A DNA stretch of 64,000 bases from Gloeomargarita lithophora Alchichica-D10 (GCF_001870225.1 NZ_CP017675.1:617036-681035), one strand, 5' to 3'. Positions 9,066 to 19,057 are shown, counted from the first letter of the stretch. Numbers and translations: made by a program. Notes: generated from the letters alone by a model not told the origin.

Positions 9066-9443
9066 TTAGAAAATCAATATCTTGTTGCTGGGGTCAATGA
9101 ACAAACTGCGGGTGTCCTGGCCGATACTGCGGGTTTCGGTCAAGACCAAACTCAGGGTATTGCGGGGGGCATTCAAACTGGCGGCGGCACGGATCAGGAA
9201 ATTCCCAGTGGGGGTGTAGAGGACGCTTTCGTTGGGTTTGAGTTGGAGCGTAATGGCGGCGCGGTTGGCTAAGGTGCGGGTGCCAATGCGACCGGGAACC
9301 TCGATGCTGACGGGCTGACCCGTATTATTCGTCAGGTTGACAGTAATGCCTTTTTGCACCGACACATTGAAGCTACGGGGTTGGGCAAGAGCCACGCTAC
9401 TGGTCAGCACCACCGGCACCAGGGGCAGTAGATAACGAAACAT
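9066..9443 (-). CDS. Secreted protein of unknown function
   Basis: A 125-residue protein with a clear signal peptide (MFRYLLPLVPVVLTSSVALAQ, with likely cleavage after ALA). The mature part of about 100 residues is predicted beta-rich (VQKGITVNLTNNTGQPVSIE, ITLQLKPNESVLYTP). It resembles small immunoglobulin-like periplasmic proteins, but no family is recognised. It lies downstream of hisIE on the same strand, 35 bases after its stop, and may share the transcript. Confidence 0.65.
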   Translation of the reverse strand: MFRYLLPLVPVVLTSSVALAQPRSFNVSVQKGITVNLTNNTGQPVSIEVPGRIGTRTLANRAAITLQLKPNESVLYTPTGNFLIRAAASLNAPRNTLSLVLTETRSIGQDTRSLFIDPSNKILIF

Positions 9444-9478
9444 GGGTTTGTCCTCAGCAGAATTACTTGATTACTGTA

Positions 9479-10120
9479 TCACCGACGGCGACGGTGCAAT
9501 TCCTGTAAAACCGCCCGCCAGGTCACATCCTGCGCCGCCAGTGCCACCAGGGTATGGTAAAGCAAATCGGCGCATTCCCCGGCGATGGCGACTGGTTCCC
9601 GGTCTTTGCAGGCCATGATCACTTCGGCGGTTTCTTCCCCGATTTTTTTCAGAATCCGATTGTCCCCCCCGGCCAACAAATGACTGGTGTAGGAACCCTC
9701 CTGGGGCTGATCCCGCCGCTGACAAATCACCTCATACAACTGGGCAACCATATCCCCAGGCGGTAGGTGCGCCGGGGCATTCGGTTGGTCAATCAAATGG
9801 AAACAACTGCGTTCCCCCTTGTGGCAAGCAATATCCCCCACCTGCTGCACCCCAATTAACAGGGCATCGTGGTCGCAGTCGTAGCGCAACCATTGCACCC
9901 ATTGCACATGACCGGAGGTGTCGCCTTTGGGCCAAAGTTCTTGGCGGGAACGACTATAAAACCAGGTGCGCCCCGTTTCCAGGGTTTTTTGCAACGAATC
10001 CCGGTTCATCCAGGCAAACATCAGCACCACCCCGTCCAAGTGATCCTGGATAATCGCTGGCACCAACCCCTGTTCATCAAACTTAATAACATCCAAGGAT
10101 AGGCGGAACTCCTGGGGCAT
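9479..10120 (-). CDS. hisIE: Bifunctional phosphoribosyl-AMP cyclohydrolase / phosphoribosyl-ATP pyrophosphatase
   Basis: A 213-residue fusion catalysing steps two and three of histidine synthesis. The N-terminal HisI domain (about 1-115) has [25 protein letters not shown], the metal-binding DCDHDALL and HKGERSCF. The C-terminal HisE domain has [20 protein letters not shown] and [11 protein letters not shown]. The ATG at 10120 (MPQEFRLSL) is preferred to the start 45 bases upstream because the longer form would add a non-conserved tail overlapping the divergent gene at 10159. Both activities are inferred from complete domains. Confidence 0.95.
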   Translation of the reverse strand: MPQEFRLSLDVIKFDEQGLVPAIIQDHLDGVVLMFAWMNRDSLQKTLETGRTWFYSRSRQELWPKGDTSGHVQWVQWLRYDCDHDALLIGVQQVGDIACHKGERSCFHLIDQPNAPAHLPPGDMVAQLYEVICQRRDQPQEGSYTSHLLAGGDNRILKKIGEETAEVIMACKDREPVAIAGECADLLYHTLVALAAQDVTWRAVLQELHRRRR

Positions 10121-10158
10121 GGTAACAATAAAATGATGATGTTTACTCTCCCTATTGT

Positions 10159-10365
10159 ATGGCACCTTATACCAACAGCGCCGACCAATTTGCCGAAGAA
10201 ATGGCGGAGATCATGCTCGAAAGTCTGCGGGATTATCTCCTCGACCCGGATGTGAGCGAACGGTACGCCATGGACGAAAACGAGGCCGGGGCATTTATTG
10301 ACCAGATGGGGCAGGAATTGACCGACCAACTGCGTCAACTTTACTTGGAAATGCAAGAAGAATAA
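10159..10365 (+). CDS. Short acidic protein of unknown function
   Basis: A 68-residue, strongly acidic, helical protein ([37 protein letters not shown]). It starts at the ATG at 10159, 38 bases from the divergent hisIE start, and its stop is 5 bases before the NUDIX start, so it is probably co-transcribed with that gene. I do not recognise the family. The reading frame is supported by its amino-acid pattern and spacing rather than by a known domain. Confidence 0.65.
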   Translation: MAPYTNSADQFAEEMAEIMLESLRDYLLDPDVSERYAMDENEAGAFIDQMGQELTDQLRQLYLEMQEE

Positions 10366-10370
10366 CCACC

Positions 10371-10802
10371 ATGACCACCCCCCGCAACCCCGCCCCCACC
10401 GTGGATATTCTCATCGAATTGCTAGACCGTCCCCACCGCCCCCTGGTGCTGGTGGAACGCCACTACGAACCCTTGGGTTGGGCAATTCCGGGGGGATTTG
10501 TGGACTACGGGGAAACCCTAGCGCAGGCAGCCCGGCGGGAAGCCCAGGAAGAAACGGGTTTGGCGGTGCATTTGGTCAGCCAATTCCACACCTATTCCGA
10601 CCCCCGACGTGACCTACGCCAGCACACCATTGCCACCGTATTTATCGCCACCGCCACCGGTGCGCCCCAGGCCGGGGATGATGCCAAAAATGTGGGAATT
10701 TTTTTGCCCTGGGAAGTCTCTCACCCCTTGTGTTTTGACCATAGCCAAATCCTGCACGATTATTTGCAATTTCGTTACTACGGCCTCCGTCCCCAACCTT
10801 GA
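10371..10802 (+). CDS. NUDIX hydrolase
   Basis: A 143-residue enzyme of the NUDIX superfamily, which splits nucleoside diphosphates linked to other groups. The Nudix box is complete ([24 protein letters not shown], fitting GX5EX7REUXEEXGU). The N-terminal part resembles ADP-ribose/ADP-sugar pyrophosphatases ([21 protein letters not shown]). Substrate cannot be assigned further. The stop codon TGA at 10800-10802 lies inside the first unit of a 14-bp minisatellite, so the C-terminal PQP is already repeat-encoded. Confidence 0.9.
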   Translation: MTTPRNPAPTVDILIELLDRPHRPLVLVERHYEPLGWAIPGGFVDYGETLAQAARREAQEETGLAVHLVSQFHTYSDPRRDLRQHTIATVFIATATGAPQAGDDAKNVGIFLPWEVSHPLCFDHSQILHDYLQFRYYGLRPQP

Positions 10803-10992
10803 ACCCCCAACCTTGAACCCCCAACCTTGAACCCCCAGCCTTGAACCCCCAACCTTGAACCCCCAGCCTTGAACCCCCAGCCTTGAACCCCCAGCCTTGA
10901 ACCCCCAGCCTTGAACCCCCAACCTTGAACCCCCAGCCTTGAACCCCCAGCCTTGAACCCCCAGCCATGAACCCCCAGCCATGAACCCCCAA
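10797..10992. repeat. 14-bp minisatellite, 14 units, between NUDIX gene and ridA
   Basis: Fourteen perfect-length units of CCTTGAACCCCCAA or CCTTGAACCCCCAG. The first unit contains the TGA stop of the NUDIX gene. The last two units read CCATGAACCCCCAR, the change T to A creating ATG codons, and the final one is the ridA start. A 14-bp period means each unit shifts frame, which gives long glycine-rich artefact frames on the other strand. Confidence 0.97.
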
Positions 10993-11373
10993 CCCATCCA
11001 AACCCCTTTTGCCCCCCTACCCATTGGTCCCTATCGGCAAGCAATTCAAGCCCAGGGAACCTTAGTATTTCTATCGGGGCAAATTCCCTTGGATGCCCAA
11101 GGGCAGGTGGTCAGTGATAACGTTACCCTGCAAACCCGGCAGGTGATGGAAAATTTAGGAGCAGTGTTAAAAGCGGCGGGTTGCGATTGGCAACAGGTGG
11201 TAAAAACCACGGTTTATTTAATAGATTTAGCAGACTTTGCCGCCGTAAATCAAGTGTATGGGGAGTATTTCCCAGCGGATTATGCCCCGGCGCGCGCCTG
11301 TGTGCAAGTGACCCGATTGCCCAAGGATGTGCGGGTGGAAATTGATGCCATTGCCGTACTTGCCCCCGGTTGA
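10981..11373 (+). CDS. ridA: RidA family reactive intermediate deaminase
   Basis: A 130-residue YjgF/RidA protein that hydrolyses reactive enamine/imine intermediates such as 2-aminoacrylate and protects PLP enzymes. Typical parts are [20 protein letters not shown], then [20 protein letters not shown], and the C-terminal [20 protein letters not shown], which includes the conserved arginine and the Glu. The ATG at 10981 is created by the last repeat unit; another ATG one unit upstream (10967) is out of frame with it by 14 bases. No usual ribosome binding site lies in the C-rich repeat. Confidence 0.93.
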   Translation: MNPQPIQTPFAPLPIGPYRQAIQAQGTLVFLSGQIPLDAQGQVVSDNVTLQTRQVMENLGAVLKAAGCDWQQVVKTTVYLIDLADFAAVNQVYGEYFPADYAPARACVQVTRLPKDVRVEIDAIAVLAPG

Positions 11374-11431
11374 GTATTGGGACAAGGCTTGCGATACACT
11401 GACAGTACTGAAATCACGCTGGCCTGGGTTT

Positions 11432-14152
11432 ATGACCGAATTACCCTCCCAATACCCGCCCCACGCCACGGAAGCCCGCTGGCAAGCCTACTGGGAAGAG
11501 CATCAGGTTTTTGTGGCCGACCCCAATACCCCCGGCGAACCCTACTGCATCGTGATTCCACCGCCCAATGTCACGGGCAGTCTGCACATGGGTCACGCCT
11601 TTGAACACACCCTGATTGATGTGCTGGTGCGCTATCACCGGATGCTGGGGCGTAATACCCTGTGGTTACCCGGCACGGATCACGCCAGCATTGCCGTAAG
11701 TACATTGTTAGAAAAAGAACTGCAAGCCGAGGGCAAAACTCGCCAGGATTTAGAACGCAGTGCGTACCTGGAACGGGCTTGGCAGTGGAAACAGCAATCC
11801 GGCGGCACAATTGGGGGACAAATTCGCCGTTTGGGTTTGTCCGTGGATTGGTCGCGGGAACGGTTTACGTTAGATGCGGGGCTGTCCCAGGCGGTCATTC
11901 ATGCGTTTGTGGAATTATATCAAGCAGGGTTGATTTACCGGGGCAAGTATTTGGTGAATTGGTGTCCGGCCACCCAGTCGGCGGTGTCGGATTTAGAGGT
12001 GGAAACCCAGGAAGTTGACGGCTATCTCTGGCATTTTCGTTATCCTTTGGCGGAGGGCAATGGCTGGGTGGAAGTCGCCACCACCCGCCCGGAGACGATG
12101 TTGGGGGATACGGCGGTGGCAGTCAACCCTAAGGATTCCCGCTATCAGGATTTGATTGGCAAAAAAGTGATTTTACCCCTCGTGCAACGGGAAATTCCGA
12201 TTATTAGCGATGAATGGGTTGACCCGGAATTTGGCACCGGTTGCGTGAAAGTTACCCCCGCCCACGACCCCAACGATTTTGCAATGGGTAAACGGCACAA
12301 TTTACCGCTGATTAATCTCTTAAATCCCGATGGTTCCTTGAATGAAAACGCCGGGGAATTTTGCGGTCAAGACCGGTTTTTAGCGCGCAAAAATGTGGTC
12401 AAAGCGTTAGAAGCTCAAGGTTATTTAGTGCGGATAGAACCCTATCGCCATCCGGTGCCCTACAGTGACCGGGGGAAAGTCCCGGTTGAACCGTTATTAT
12501 CCACCCAATGGTTTGTGAAAATCGCTCCCCTATCAGAGCAAACTCTCGCCGATTTCGACACCCACAATTCGCCGCAATTTATCCCCGAACGCTGGGGTAA
12601 AGTCTATCGAGATTGGTTAGTAAAATTAAACGACTGGTGTATTTCTCGACAGTTGTGGTGGGGTCATCGCATCCCCGCCTGGTATGTGGTGAGTGAGACT
12701 GGTAATACAATTACAGATACCACGCCATTTGTCGTTGCAGAAAATGAAACACAAGCGCAAAAACTCGCCCAAGCGCAATTTGGGCAAGATGTAACCTTAG
12801 CACAAGACCCGGATGTATTGGATACCTGGTTTTCCTCCGGTTTGTGGCCGTTTTCTACCTTGGGTTGGCCGGAAGAAACGGTTGATTTTCAGCGTTATTA
12901 TCCCACAACGACCCTGGTGACCGGCTTTGATATTATCTTTTTCTGGGTCGCCCGGATGACCTTATTGGGGCGATATTTCACCGGAAAAATGCCCTTTGAT
13001 TCGGTGTATATTCACGGGTTGGTGCGGGATGAAAACAATAAAAAAATGTCCAAATCCGCCGGGAATGGCATTGACCCCTTGGTTTTGATTGATAAATACG
13101 GGGTAGATGCCCTGCGGTTTGCTTTAGTCAAAGAAGTGGTGGGAGCCGGTCAAGATATTCGCCTGGATTATAACCGCAAAACCGATGAATCCGCCACGGT
13201 GGAAACCGCCCGTAATTTTGCCAATAAAATTTGGAATGCCGCCCGCTTTGTGTTGCTGAATTTAGCAGGCAAAACTCCCCCAGAATTACCCCCGATTGAC
13301 TTGGCTTTAGCGGCATTGAGCGACCGTTGGATTTTATCTTGCCACCACCGTACCATTGCCCAGGTGAATCAGGAATTGCAAGCGTTTAACTTAGGCGAAG
13401 CGGCCAAACTTTTATACGAATATATTTGGGGGGATTTTTGCGATTGGTATATCGAACTGGCAAAATCCCGCCTCCAAGACCCCACCCATGCCGCCCGCCC
13501 GATTGCCCAGGGCATTTTGGCGCAGATTTTGGCGGATTTAACCCAATTGCTCCATCCCTTTATGCCCCACCTGACGGAAACCCTGTGGCACAGCCTGGTG
13601 CGACCGGCACCGGGGGCAAGTCTCGCCCGCCAACCCTATCCCCAGGCGGACGTTGGTTATATTGACCTGGATTTAGAAGCGGATTTTGGGTTGGTGATTC
13701 AGATCATTCGCACCATCCGCAATTTACGGGCGATTGCGGAGATCAAACCCGGTCTGACCGTAGCTGTAACCCTGCAAACGCCCTCGGCACGGGAGCAAGC
13801 CCTGATCGAGGCCAGCCAACGGTACATTTGTGATTTAGCCAAGGTGCAGACCTTGACCTGGGGCAAAGGGCGAGACTTCACAGCGCAACGGCAAACCCTG
13901 GTGGGGATCACGGGCACGGTGCAGGTGTTGTTGCCTTTGGCGGGGCTGGTGGATGTGGCGACCCTGCGGGCGAAAATTGAACGGGATATGCAAAAAATTC
14001 AAGCCCAGGCGGTGGGGTTATCGGCACGCTTGAATAATGCCAATTTCCTGGCCAAAGCCCCCCCGGAGGTCGTACAAACCAATCAAGCTCAATTGGACGA
14101 ACTCACCCAACAGATGGAACTATTGCAGGCGCGGCTGGAACAATTGCAATAA
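11432..14152 (+). CDS. valS: Valyl-tRNA synthetase
   Basis: A 906-residue class I synthetase charging tRNA-Val. It has the HIGH-type motif ([12 protein letters not shown], residues about 46-57), the CP1 editing domain ([34 protein letters not shown]), the KMSKS motif ([14 protein letters not shown], about residue 538), the anticodon-binding domain and the C-terminal coiled coil ([15 protein letters not shown]). The start is taken at the ATG at 11432 ([17 protein letters not shown]) because upstream codons overlap ridA and lack conservation. It begins 58 bases after ridA. Confidence 0.97.
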   Translation: MTELPSQYPPHATEARWQAYWEEHQVFVADPNTPGEPYCIVIPPPNVTGSLHMGHAFEHTLIDVLVRYHRMLGRNTLWLPGTDHASIAVSTLLEKELQAEGKTRQDLERSAYLERAWQWKQQSGGTIGGQIRRLGLSVDWSRERFTLDAGLSQAVIHAFVELYQAGLIYRGKYLVNWCPATQSAVSDLEVETQEVDGYLWHFRYPLAEGNGWVEVATTRPETMLGDTAVAVNPKDSRYQDLIGKKVILPLVQREIPIISDEWVDPEFGTGCVKVTPAHDPNDFAMGKRHNLPLINLLNPDGSLNENAGEFCGQDRFLARKNVVKALEAQGYLVRIEPYRHPVPYSDRGKVPVEPLLSTQWFVKIAPLSEQTLADFDTHNSPQFIPERWGKVYRDWLVKLNDWCISRQLWWGHRIPAWYVVSETGNTITDTTPFVVAENETQAQKLAQAQFGQDVTLAQDPDVLDTWFSSGLWPFSTLGWPEETVDFQRYYPTTTLVTGFDIIFFWVARMTLLGRYFTGKMPFDSVYIHGLVRDENNKKMSKSAGNGIDPLVLIDKYGVDALRFALVKEVVGAGQDIRLDYNRKTDESATVETARNFANKIWNAARFVLLNLAGKTPPELPPIDLALAALSDRWILSCHHRTIAQVNQELQAFNLGEAAKLLYEYIWGDFCDWYIELAKSRLQDPTHAARPIAQGILAQILADLTQLLHPFMPHLTETLWHSLVRPAPGASLARQPYPQADVGYIDLDLEADFGLVIQIIRTIRNLRAIAEIKPGLTVAVTLQTPSAREQALIEASQRYICDLAKVQTLTWGKGRDFTAQRQTLVGITGTVQVLLPLAGLVDVATLRAKIERDMQKIQAQAVGLSARLNNANFLAKAPPEVVQTNQAQLDELTQQMELLQARLEQLQ

Positions 14153-14209
14153 TTTTGTCCGGCTGGGGGTGGGATTGGGACGAGTCCAGGGGTTTGCAGA
14201 TATTATTCT

Positions 14210-14752
14210 TTGCTATATTATGAAACGGCACTGATCGGGAACTCTGCCTTGCCTTCCACGTTTGACCCGCCGAAAATTGACGAGTTTTTGGCAGAACTTG
14301 CCGCCATCCAACAAACTGGCTCCAAACGCATTGCCCTGCTGGGTTCCCGGCACGTTCCCATTACCCATCAATATCTGATTGAATTATTAGCCTATGCCCT
14401 GGTATTGGCGGGCAATCGGGTGTTGACCTCCGGGGCGACCGGGGTGAATGCCGCCGTGATTCGGGGGGCGATGCGGGCTGACCCGAATTTATTGACGGTG
14501 ATTTTGCCGCAAAGTTTAGCGAAACAACCACCGGAATCCCAAGAGCAATTGAAACAGGTGATGCACCTGGTCGAAAAACCGGAATATGATGATTTGTCCC
14601 TCGCTGAAGCCAGCACCCTTTGTAATAATGAGATTGTCGCTCGGTGTCAGCAGTTGGTGTGTTTTGCCTTTCACGATAGCCAAACGTTGATGGTGACCTG
14701 TCGGGAAGCGGAAGAACAACGCAAAATCGTGACTTTGTTTTATTTTGATTGA
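14210..14752 (+). CDS. DprA-like Rossmann protein
   Basis: A 180-residue protein related to the Rossmann core of DNA-processing/recombination-mediator proteins and often annotated so in cyanobacteria. Visible features are KRIALLGSRHVPITH, VLTSGATGVNAAVIRGAM and NEIVARCQQLVCFAFHDSQ. It lacks the N-terminal SAM and C-terminal winged-helix domains of full DprA, so a role in DNA uptake is unproven. A TTG at 14210 is the assumed start; another TTG at about 14249 (PSTFDPPKI) is equally possible. Confidence 0.7.
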   Translation: MLYYETALIGNSALPSTFDPPKIDEFLAELAAIQQTGSKRIALLGSRHVPITHQYLIELLAYALVLAGNRVLTSGATGVNAAVIRGAMRADPNLLTVILPQSLAKQPPESQEQLKQVMHLVEKPEYDDLSLAEASTLCNNEIVARCQQLVCFAFHDSQTLMVTCREAEEQRKIVTLFYFD

Positions 14753-14763
14753 GGACACCTCTA

Positions 14764-14947
14764 TAGCAATCCCACTCGATTAACGAACAGATATTCAGAA
14801 GAACCAAGTACGGGGGGTGCCCCCCTGCGACCGCTATTTTTAATTCAATTAGGATTGAGATATAGCAATCCCATCTGATTTGTAAACAGATATTCAGGAG
14901 AACTAAGTCCGGGGTGGCGCCCCTGCGACCTATTTTTAGCGGTGCCC
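14764..14947. repeat. Two tandem MITE-like elements, family A
   Basis: The first copy starts TAGCAATCCCACTCG and ends near AGGATTGAGA (about 14862). The second follows at once with TAGCAATCCCATCTG and ends TTTTTAGCGGTGCCC. The outer left flank GGACACCTCTA (14753-14763) is the approximate inverse of the outer right end, suggesting a composite unit. Confidence 0.8.
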
Positions 14948-14979
14948 TTCTGAATCTTGAGGTAACCGCCTGACGCTGA

Positions 14980-15531
14980 TTAGCTATACAACAAATTCCG
15001 GGTAGCCACCAGAAAAATTTCAATGCTCTGTAGGTCGTCGTGGGTTTGTTGAATTTGATGCACCAAGGTCTGGATGGTGTCCCCGTCATTAGCCAACATC
15101 GCCTGACTGAGGGCATCAATTTCAGCCTTAATCAGCGGGTGCGGATCGCTCGCACTCTCCACTACCGACTCACTAAAAGCCGGAGTTTGAAACAGATGAC
15201 CAATTTCCGCCCACAAGCCTTGGGGAGAAATCAAAGGAGGTAACGTCAATTCCCTGGAAGCCGGTACCGGCAACTCCGTCCTACTCGGTGGGGGAACCTC
15301 CGGCCAATCAAACAAAGCCACTTCGCTCGTAGGCAGGGGGGGGGGCGGCGACTCGTCCAGGTCAAAGTTAAGAACGCCGGTTTCAGCAGGGAGTGGCTCT
15401 GCCGGAGATGGCTCTGCAAAGAAAGCATCCAAGTCGCCCCCCATCTCCAGCGGCGGCTCCGCCGGGGTCAACCAGCTTTCTAAATCGGTGATGTCCAGGC
15501 CGAAATCATTTGGGGATGGGAGTTCCGCCAT
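14980..15531 (-). CDS. Acidic proline-rich protein of unknown function
   Basis: A 183-residue protein. Residues 1-110 are acidic and proline-rich with low complexity (PLEMGGDLDAFFAEPSPAEP, ESPPPPLPTS), probably disordered. Residues 120-183 form an amphipathic helical domain (IKAEIDALSQAMLANDGDTI, THDDLQSIEIFLVATRNLL). I do not recognise a family. It is divergent from fbp and separated from it by 155 bases, which should hold both promoters. Confidence 0.65.
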   Translation of the reverse strand: MAELPSPNDFGLDITDLESWLTPAEPPLEMGGDLDAFFAEPSPAEPLPAETGVLNFDLDESPPPPLPTSEVALFDWPEVPPPSRTELPVPASRELTLPPLISPQGLWAEIGHLFQTPAFSESVVESASDPHPLIKAEIDALSQAMLANDGDTIQTLVHQIQQTHDDLQSIEIFLVATRNLLYS

Positions 15532-15686
15532 GCTAGGTGAGGAGAAGGGAGAGCGAAAAAACTATCTTTAGGATAGCGAATCCACCCTACGCCTGGGAAC
15601 CATCTGTATCTCATCTTTAGATTTCACGAATGCAGTACGCGCTCCCCCTAAAATCAGAGCATAAAACCCCACTTTAGAGGTAACTA

Positions 15687-16712
15687 ATGTTGACCCAATC
15701 ATCTTTGCCTGAACTGCAACGGGATTGTCTTACCCCCTCGCGGCATGTGTTGGAGCAATGTCAGAGTTTTGGTGCCCAGGCGCAGGATTTAAGTGCCCTG
15801 ATGAGTCGTATTGGGCTGGCGGGAAAACTAATTGCCCGCCGTTTGAGTCGGGCGGGTTTGATGGAAAACGTCCTCGGTTTTGCCGGAAATACCAATGTCC
15901 AGGGGGAAGCGGTCAAAAAAATGGACGTATTTGCCAACCAGGTATTTATCTCGGTGTTTGAAAAAAGTGGCTTGGTGTGTCGTCTGGCTTCAGAGGAAAT
16001 GGCAGAACCCTATTACATCCCGGAAAATTGTCCCATTGGTCGTTATACCTTGCTGTATGACCCGATTGATGGCTCCAGCAATATTGATGTGAATTTGAAT
16101 GTGGGTTCAATTTTTTCCGTGCGGGTACAACAGGGGGAAGACCAGGAACAAACGGGTGCGGATTTACTCCAGAATGGCCGTCAACAAATCCTGGCGGGTT
16201 ATATTCTCTATGGCCCGGCCACGGTACTGGTTTATTCCTTGGGCAAGGGCGTACATCTTTTCACCTTAGACCCCAGTTTAGGGGAATTTATTCTTGCCCA
16301 GGAGTATGTGCAAATTCCTGAACATGGGCCAGTTTATAGCACCAATGAGGGCAATTTTTGGCAGTGGGAAGACTCGATTCGGGACTATGTGCGTTATGTC
16401 CATCGCCACGAAGGTTATACGGCTCGTTATAGCGGGGCATTGGTGGGGGATTTTCACCGAATTTTGCTTGAAGGGGGGGTATTTCTCTACCCCGGCACCC
16501 GCAAAAAACCCGAAGGAAAATTACGTTTGTTGTATGAAACTGCGCCCCTGGCTTTCATTGCTGAACAGGCGAATGGACGGGCTTCCACGGGTACGGAACC
16601 TATATTAGACTTGGTACCAACCTCATTACATCAACGGAGTCCAATTATTGTGGGCAGTCGTGAAGATGTGGCATTAGTGGAATCCTTTATCCAAAACCCC
16701 CGGGAATTATGA
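15687..16712 (+). CDS. fbp: Class I fructose-1,6-bisphosphatase
   Basis: A 341-residue FBPase that removes the 1-phosphate of fructose-1,6-bisphosphate in gluconeogenesis and possibly the Calvin cycle. The signature is clear: [33 protein letters not shown] (metal ligands, about residues 122-141), GFH-type [12 protein letters not shown] and [20 protein letters not shown]. The loop at about 150-165 contains no cysteine, unlike the thioredoxin-regulated chloroplast form. The ATG has a GAGG ribosome binding site 7 bases upstream. The stop overlaps the next start (ATGA). Confidence 0.95.
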   Translation: MLTQSSLPELQRDCLTPSRHVLEQCQSFGAQAQDLSALMSRIGLAGKLIARRLSRAGLMENVLGFAGNTNVQGEAVKKMDVFANQVFISVFEKSGLVCRLASEEMAEPYYIPENCPIGRYTLLYDPIDGSSNIDVNLNVGSIFSVRVQQGEDQEQTGADLLQNGRQQILAGYILYGPATVLVYSLGKGVHLFTLDPSLGEFILAQEYVQIPEHGPVYSTNEGNFWQWEDSIRDYVRYVHRHEGYTARYSGALVGDFHRILLEGGVFLYPGTRKKPEGKLRLLYETAPLAFIAEQANGRASTGTEPILDLVPTSLHQRSPIIVGSREDVALVESFIQNPREL

Positions 16713-17080
16713 CCCCAGTGGAACTATCGGTGCAACCGGAAGTGTGCGGTACTTCCCACCATCCTACCCCAACCGAGGTTGCTATTTTAGACACGCCCAC
16801 GGCGCAACGGATGGCGCATTGGTTGGGTTTTTTGGCCGACCCAAATCGCTTGCGAATTTTATCTATCCTAGCGGCCAAACCCCATTGTGTCGGAGATTTA
16901 GTGAATTTACTCCAGATGAGTCAGTCGGCGGTTTCCCATCAGTTACGGGCACTGCGGGTGATGGGGTTGGTGCAGGGACACCGTTGCGGACGACATATCA
17001 TTTATGAACTCCATGATGACCATGTATTAACCATTTATGAAACCGTCTTGGCGCATTTGCAGGAATTAGATGGATTGTAG
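16709..17080 (+). CDS. ArsR/SmtB family metal-sensing repressor
   Basis: A 123-residue winged-helix repressor. The core matches SmtB/Zia[16 protein letters not shown], the alpha-3 site HCVGDL with one cysteine, the recognition helix [17 protein letters not shown] and the dimer helix [17 protein letters not shown]. In that helix the Asp, His, His and Glu of the alpha-5 zinc site are all in place. The N-terminal part has CGTSHH, which could supply further ligands. It starts inside the fbp stop codon (ATGA), implying translational coupling. No zinc exporter or metallothionein is adjacent, which is odd for this family. Confidence 0.88.
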   Translation: MTPVELSVQPEVCGTSHHPTPTEVAILDTPTAQRMAHWLGFLADPNRLRILSILAAKPHCVGDLVNLLQMSQSAVSHQLRALRVMGLVQGHRCGRHIIYELHDDHVLTIYETVLAHLQELDGL

Positions 17081-17085
17081 GTAGG

Positions 17086-17164
17086 TATCATATCCGTTAC
17101 GATTTGCAAATCCGTGGTGGGACGGACGGGGGAGGTATCCCTGCGACCTATTTTTAGAAGTGTC
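17086..17164. repeat. Partial MITE-like element, family A
   Basis: Only the right half is well kept: GGACGGGGGAGGTATCCCTG, then CGACCTATTTTTAGAAGTGTCC. The left part (ATATCCGTTACGATTTGC) has drifted from the consensus. It lies 14 bases beyond the stop of the Uma2 gene that ends the locus A operon. Confidence 0.55.
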
Positions 17165-17177
17165 CTGAAGTGAATTT

Positions 17178-17843
17178 CTATGCCTTAATTTTTCCCATCC
17201 ACCACTGCCCTAGTTGGGCATGATCCATTTCCAGACTTTTTTGCAATGCCTCAAAAACCACTGCCATTGCTAAACCCTCTAATACTAAAGATTCCCCAAT
17301 TCTACGGCTACCCAAATTTTCATCAATGGCAAAGGCAAAAATTTCTAGTTGTTGTGCATCAATCACCCAATACTCCCGCACCTGCATTTCTTCGTATAGC
17401 AGTCGCTTCATTCCCAGATCATCAGCCAAAGAGGAATCGGCAATTTCTATCACCAAGTCGGGGGGAGCATATTGGTCTAAATTGGCGATCTCCCTGCCGA
17501 TGGGTGCTGAAGTTACCGAATCCCCAAGGTAAAAAGAACTATCGGGTTGACACTCACGCAATCCCTGTTTGCGGTAACTAGCATTGGTCAATCCACGAAA
17601 TGGAACCCCACGCACAATGCAATATAGTTCCACCAGCAGGGAAATAATCAAATTGATAACAGCATGATTGGCACCTACACCCATGATGAATTGATACGCT
17701 CCCCTCAAGTAATAGGCTTTAGCTTTTTGATATTCTGGTTTTTGACACAGCGAAGTAAATGCCTCCCAAGAGCCGATTTGCCAAACCTTCGGACTAGAAC
17801 ATTCCGTTGTTTGTTGAGTTATATTTTGAGGAGAGATAGTCAT
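17178..17843 (-). CDS. Uma2 family putative endonuclease (last gene of locus A operon)
   Basis: A 221-residue Uma2 protein, twelfth and last gene of the Cmr operon. The core reads APPDLVIEIADSSLADDLGM followed by KRLLYEEMQVREYWVID, with Asp, Glu and Lys of the PD-(D/E)XK pattern kept. The N-terminal part has GAYQFIMGVGANHAVINLII. It resembles the subgroup at 22073 and 22741 more than the one at 17840. Its start overlaps the stop of the gene at 17840 by four bases (ATGA). Confidence 0.88.
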   Translation of the reverse strand: MTISPQNITQQTTECSSPKVWQIGSWEAFTSLCQKPEYQKAKAYYLRGAYQFIMGVGANHAVINLIISLLVELYCIVRGVPFRGLTNASYRKQGLRECQPDSSFYLGDSVTSAPIGREIANLDQYAPPDLVIEIADSSLADDLGMKRLLYEEMQVREYWVIDAQQLEIFAFAIDENLGSRRIGESLVLEGLAMAVVFEALQKSLEMDHAQLGQWWMGKIKA

Positions 17844-18490
17844 AATCCTGTTCCTAAATATTTTACCTTTTGTTGTAATTCTTTTACTGCGGCCACTTCA
17901 TCCTCCCGCACAGTTATGAGAAATTCATAGAGCCATGTTTTAGGAACCTTGGGAAAAGTAGGGCTATATTCTTGCTCTTGATATTGACCATCAATTAACT
18001 GATAGATTTGCCATACTTTGCCATCATAACGCCAAAGCTCAGACACACCAAACGCTTCATAAAGTTTTAGCTTGTTAATATCTGTGTGCGTAATATCTAC
18101 CTCCACAACCAAATCTGGCGGTGGATCACTAGATAAATTGACATCTCGGCCTTTAACCAAAGGTTGATTCTGAATGTAGTAGGCATTATCAGGTTCCGCA
18201 CCACGTCCTAAGTCTTCACGACTTAAGGTAGTTGATCCCATTGTTTTGATATTTAACTCCAGTTCAATAACCAGAATTCGTATAAATGTCTCAAACATTG
18301 CACTGATAAATTCATGTATTTCTAAGGGCATGATCATCTCCAATATATTGCCATCGAAATTGATCTTCACTGGGCGATCACCCAACAGCCTACTCAGTTC
18401 TTGATAGGTTTGCCACGTTACGTTATGCAATGTCAAACGCTTCTCAGCAATCGGTGGTTGAATGGGTTCTACGATCAATGTTTGAGTCAT
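17840..18490 (-). CDS. Uma2 family putative endonuclease in Cmr operon
   Basis: A 216-residue Uma2 protein. The ATG at 18490 (MTQTLIVEPIQPP) is preferred; an upstream frame to 18574 would overlap the preceding gene. The core is DPPPDLVVEVDITHTDINKL, then KLYEAFGVSELWRYDGK. It is a close paralogue of the gene at 20932: both share RGAEPDNAYY near the middle and a C-terminal FL..VREDE or EAREDE phrase. Start lies 19 bases after the PD-(D/E)XK-like gene. Confidence 0.88.
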   Translation of the reverse strand: MTQTLIVEPIQPPIAEKRLTLHNVTWQTYQELSRLLGDRPVKINFDGNILEMIMPLEIHEFISAMFETFIRILVIELELNIKTMGSTTLSREDLGRGAEPDNAYYIQNQPLVKGRDVNLSSDPPPDLVVEVDITHTDINKLKLYEAFGVSELWRYDGKVWQIYQLIDGQYQEQEYSPTFPKVPKTWLYEFLITVREDEVAAVKELQQKVKYLGTGL

Positions 18491-18509
18491 TTTAATGCCT
18501 GCTTTTAGG

Positions 18510-19055
18510 TTAATTGTGATATTTGTCCCCGGCCAAGACTCCCAATAGAATAGACACCAACTCCACAATGCCATTGGGAACCCGATATAAATTCAGGTCT
18601 TGATAGATGGCATTGCCTTTTAGCTTAGCAAATTGCCAAATTGTCCCCGTTGTCAATACACCATAGCAATCTCCTAGTTCGCTCATCTCGACAGCAAGCT
18701 GAGTAAATCCCCTTGTTAGATCATTCAGATAATCCACGCTTCCCTGACCTCGTTTTCCAGAGATAGGATATTCGATGAGTAGCTTTAGATTTAAGAGTTC
18801 AACAATGGCAAAAAGGATCGGTGAAATAAGTGTCTCCCGCCGGGCTTGTTCGGTGGTCAAAGGGGTTAATTGGATACGTTTTTCGAGAGAAGAACGCAGT
18901 TCAGCAATGCGAGGTAAAATCGTATTTTGGGTGGGGAATGTCAGCGTATTGATGTGCAAGGTATAACCCAATTCTGCCAAGATTTTCTCCGGTGGCTGGG
19001 GAAGCTCACAAAATTGACTAAACAAATAGGTCTTGTCTTTCTCTAAAATTGCCAT
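18510..19055 (-). CDS. Unrecognised protein, possibly PD-(D/E)XK-like, in Cmr operon
   Basis: A 181-residue soluble protein. After an N-terminal helical part (ARRETLISPILFAIVELL) comes LKLLIEYPISGKRGQGSVDY, whose arrangement resembles the acidic core of restriction-endonuclease-like proteins. The C-terminal part has a strand-rich region (CYGVLTTGTIWQFAKLKGN). It starts 2 bases after the cmr6/cmr1 gene, so it belongs to the operon. I considered Cas6 but see neither ferredoxin-like repeats nor a glycine-rich loop. Function is unknown; the fold assignment is tentative. Confidence 0.5.
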   Translation of the reverse strand: MAILEKDKTYLFSQFCELPQPPEKILAELGYTLHINTLTFPTQNTILPRIAELRSSLEKRIQLTPLTTEQARRETLISPILFAIVELLNLKLLIEYPISGKRGQGSVDYLNDLTRGFTQLAVEMSELGDCYGVLTTGTIWQFAKLKGNAIYQDLNLYRVPNGIVELVSILLGVLAGDKYHN

Positions 19056-19057
19056 AT

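Noticed and set aside
10614-11044. Glycine-rich repeat proteins on the minus strand
   Set aside because: Produced by the 14-bp minisatellite, which cycles through three frames; antisense to NUDIX and ridA with no start signal.
18510-19055. Candidate Cas6
   Set aside because: No RAMP-type ferredoxin repeats or glycine-rich loop; its IEYP..GKRGQGSVDY region fits a nuclease-like fold better.
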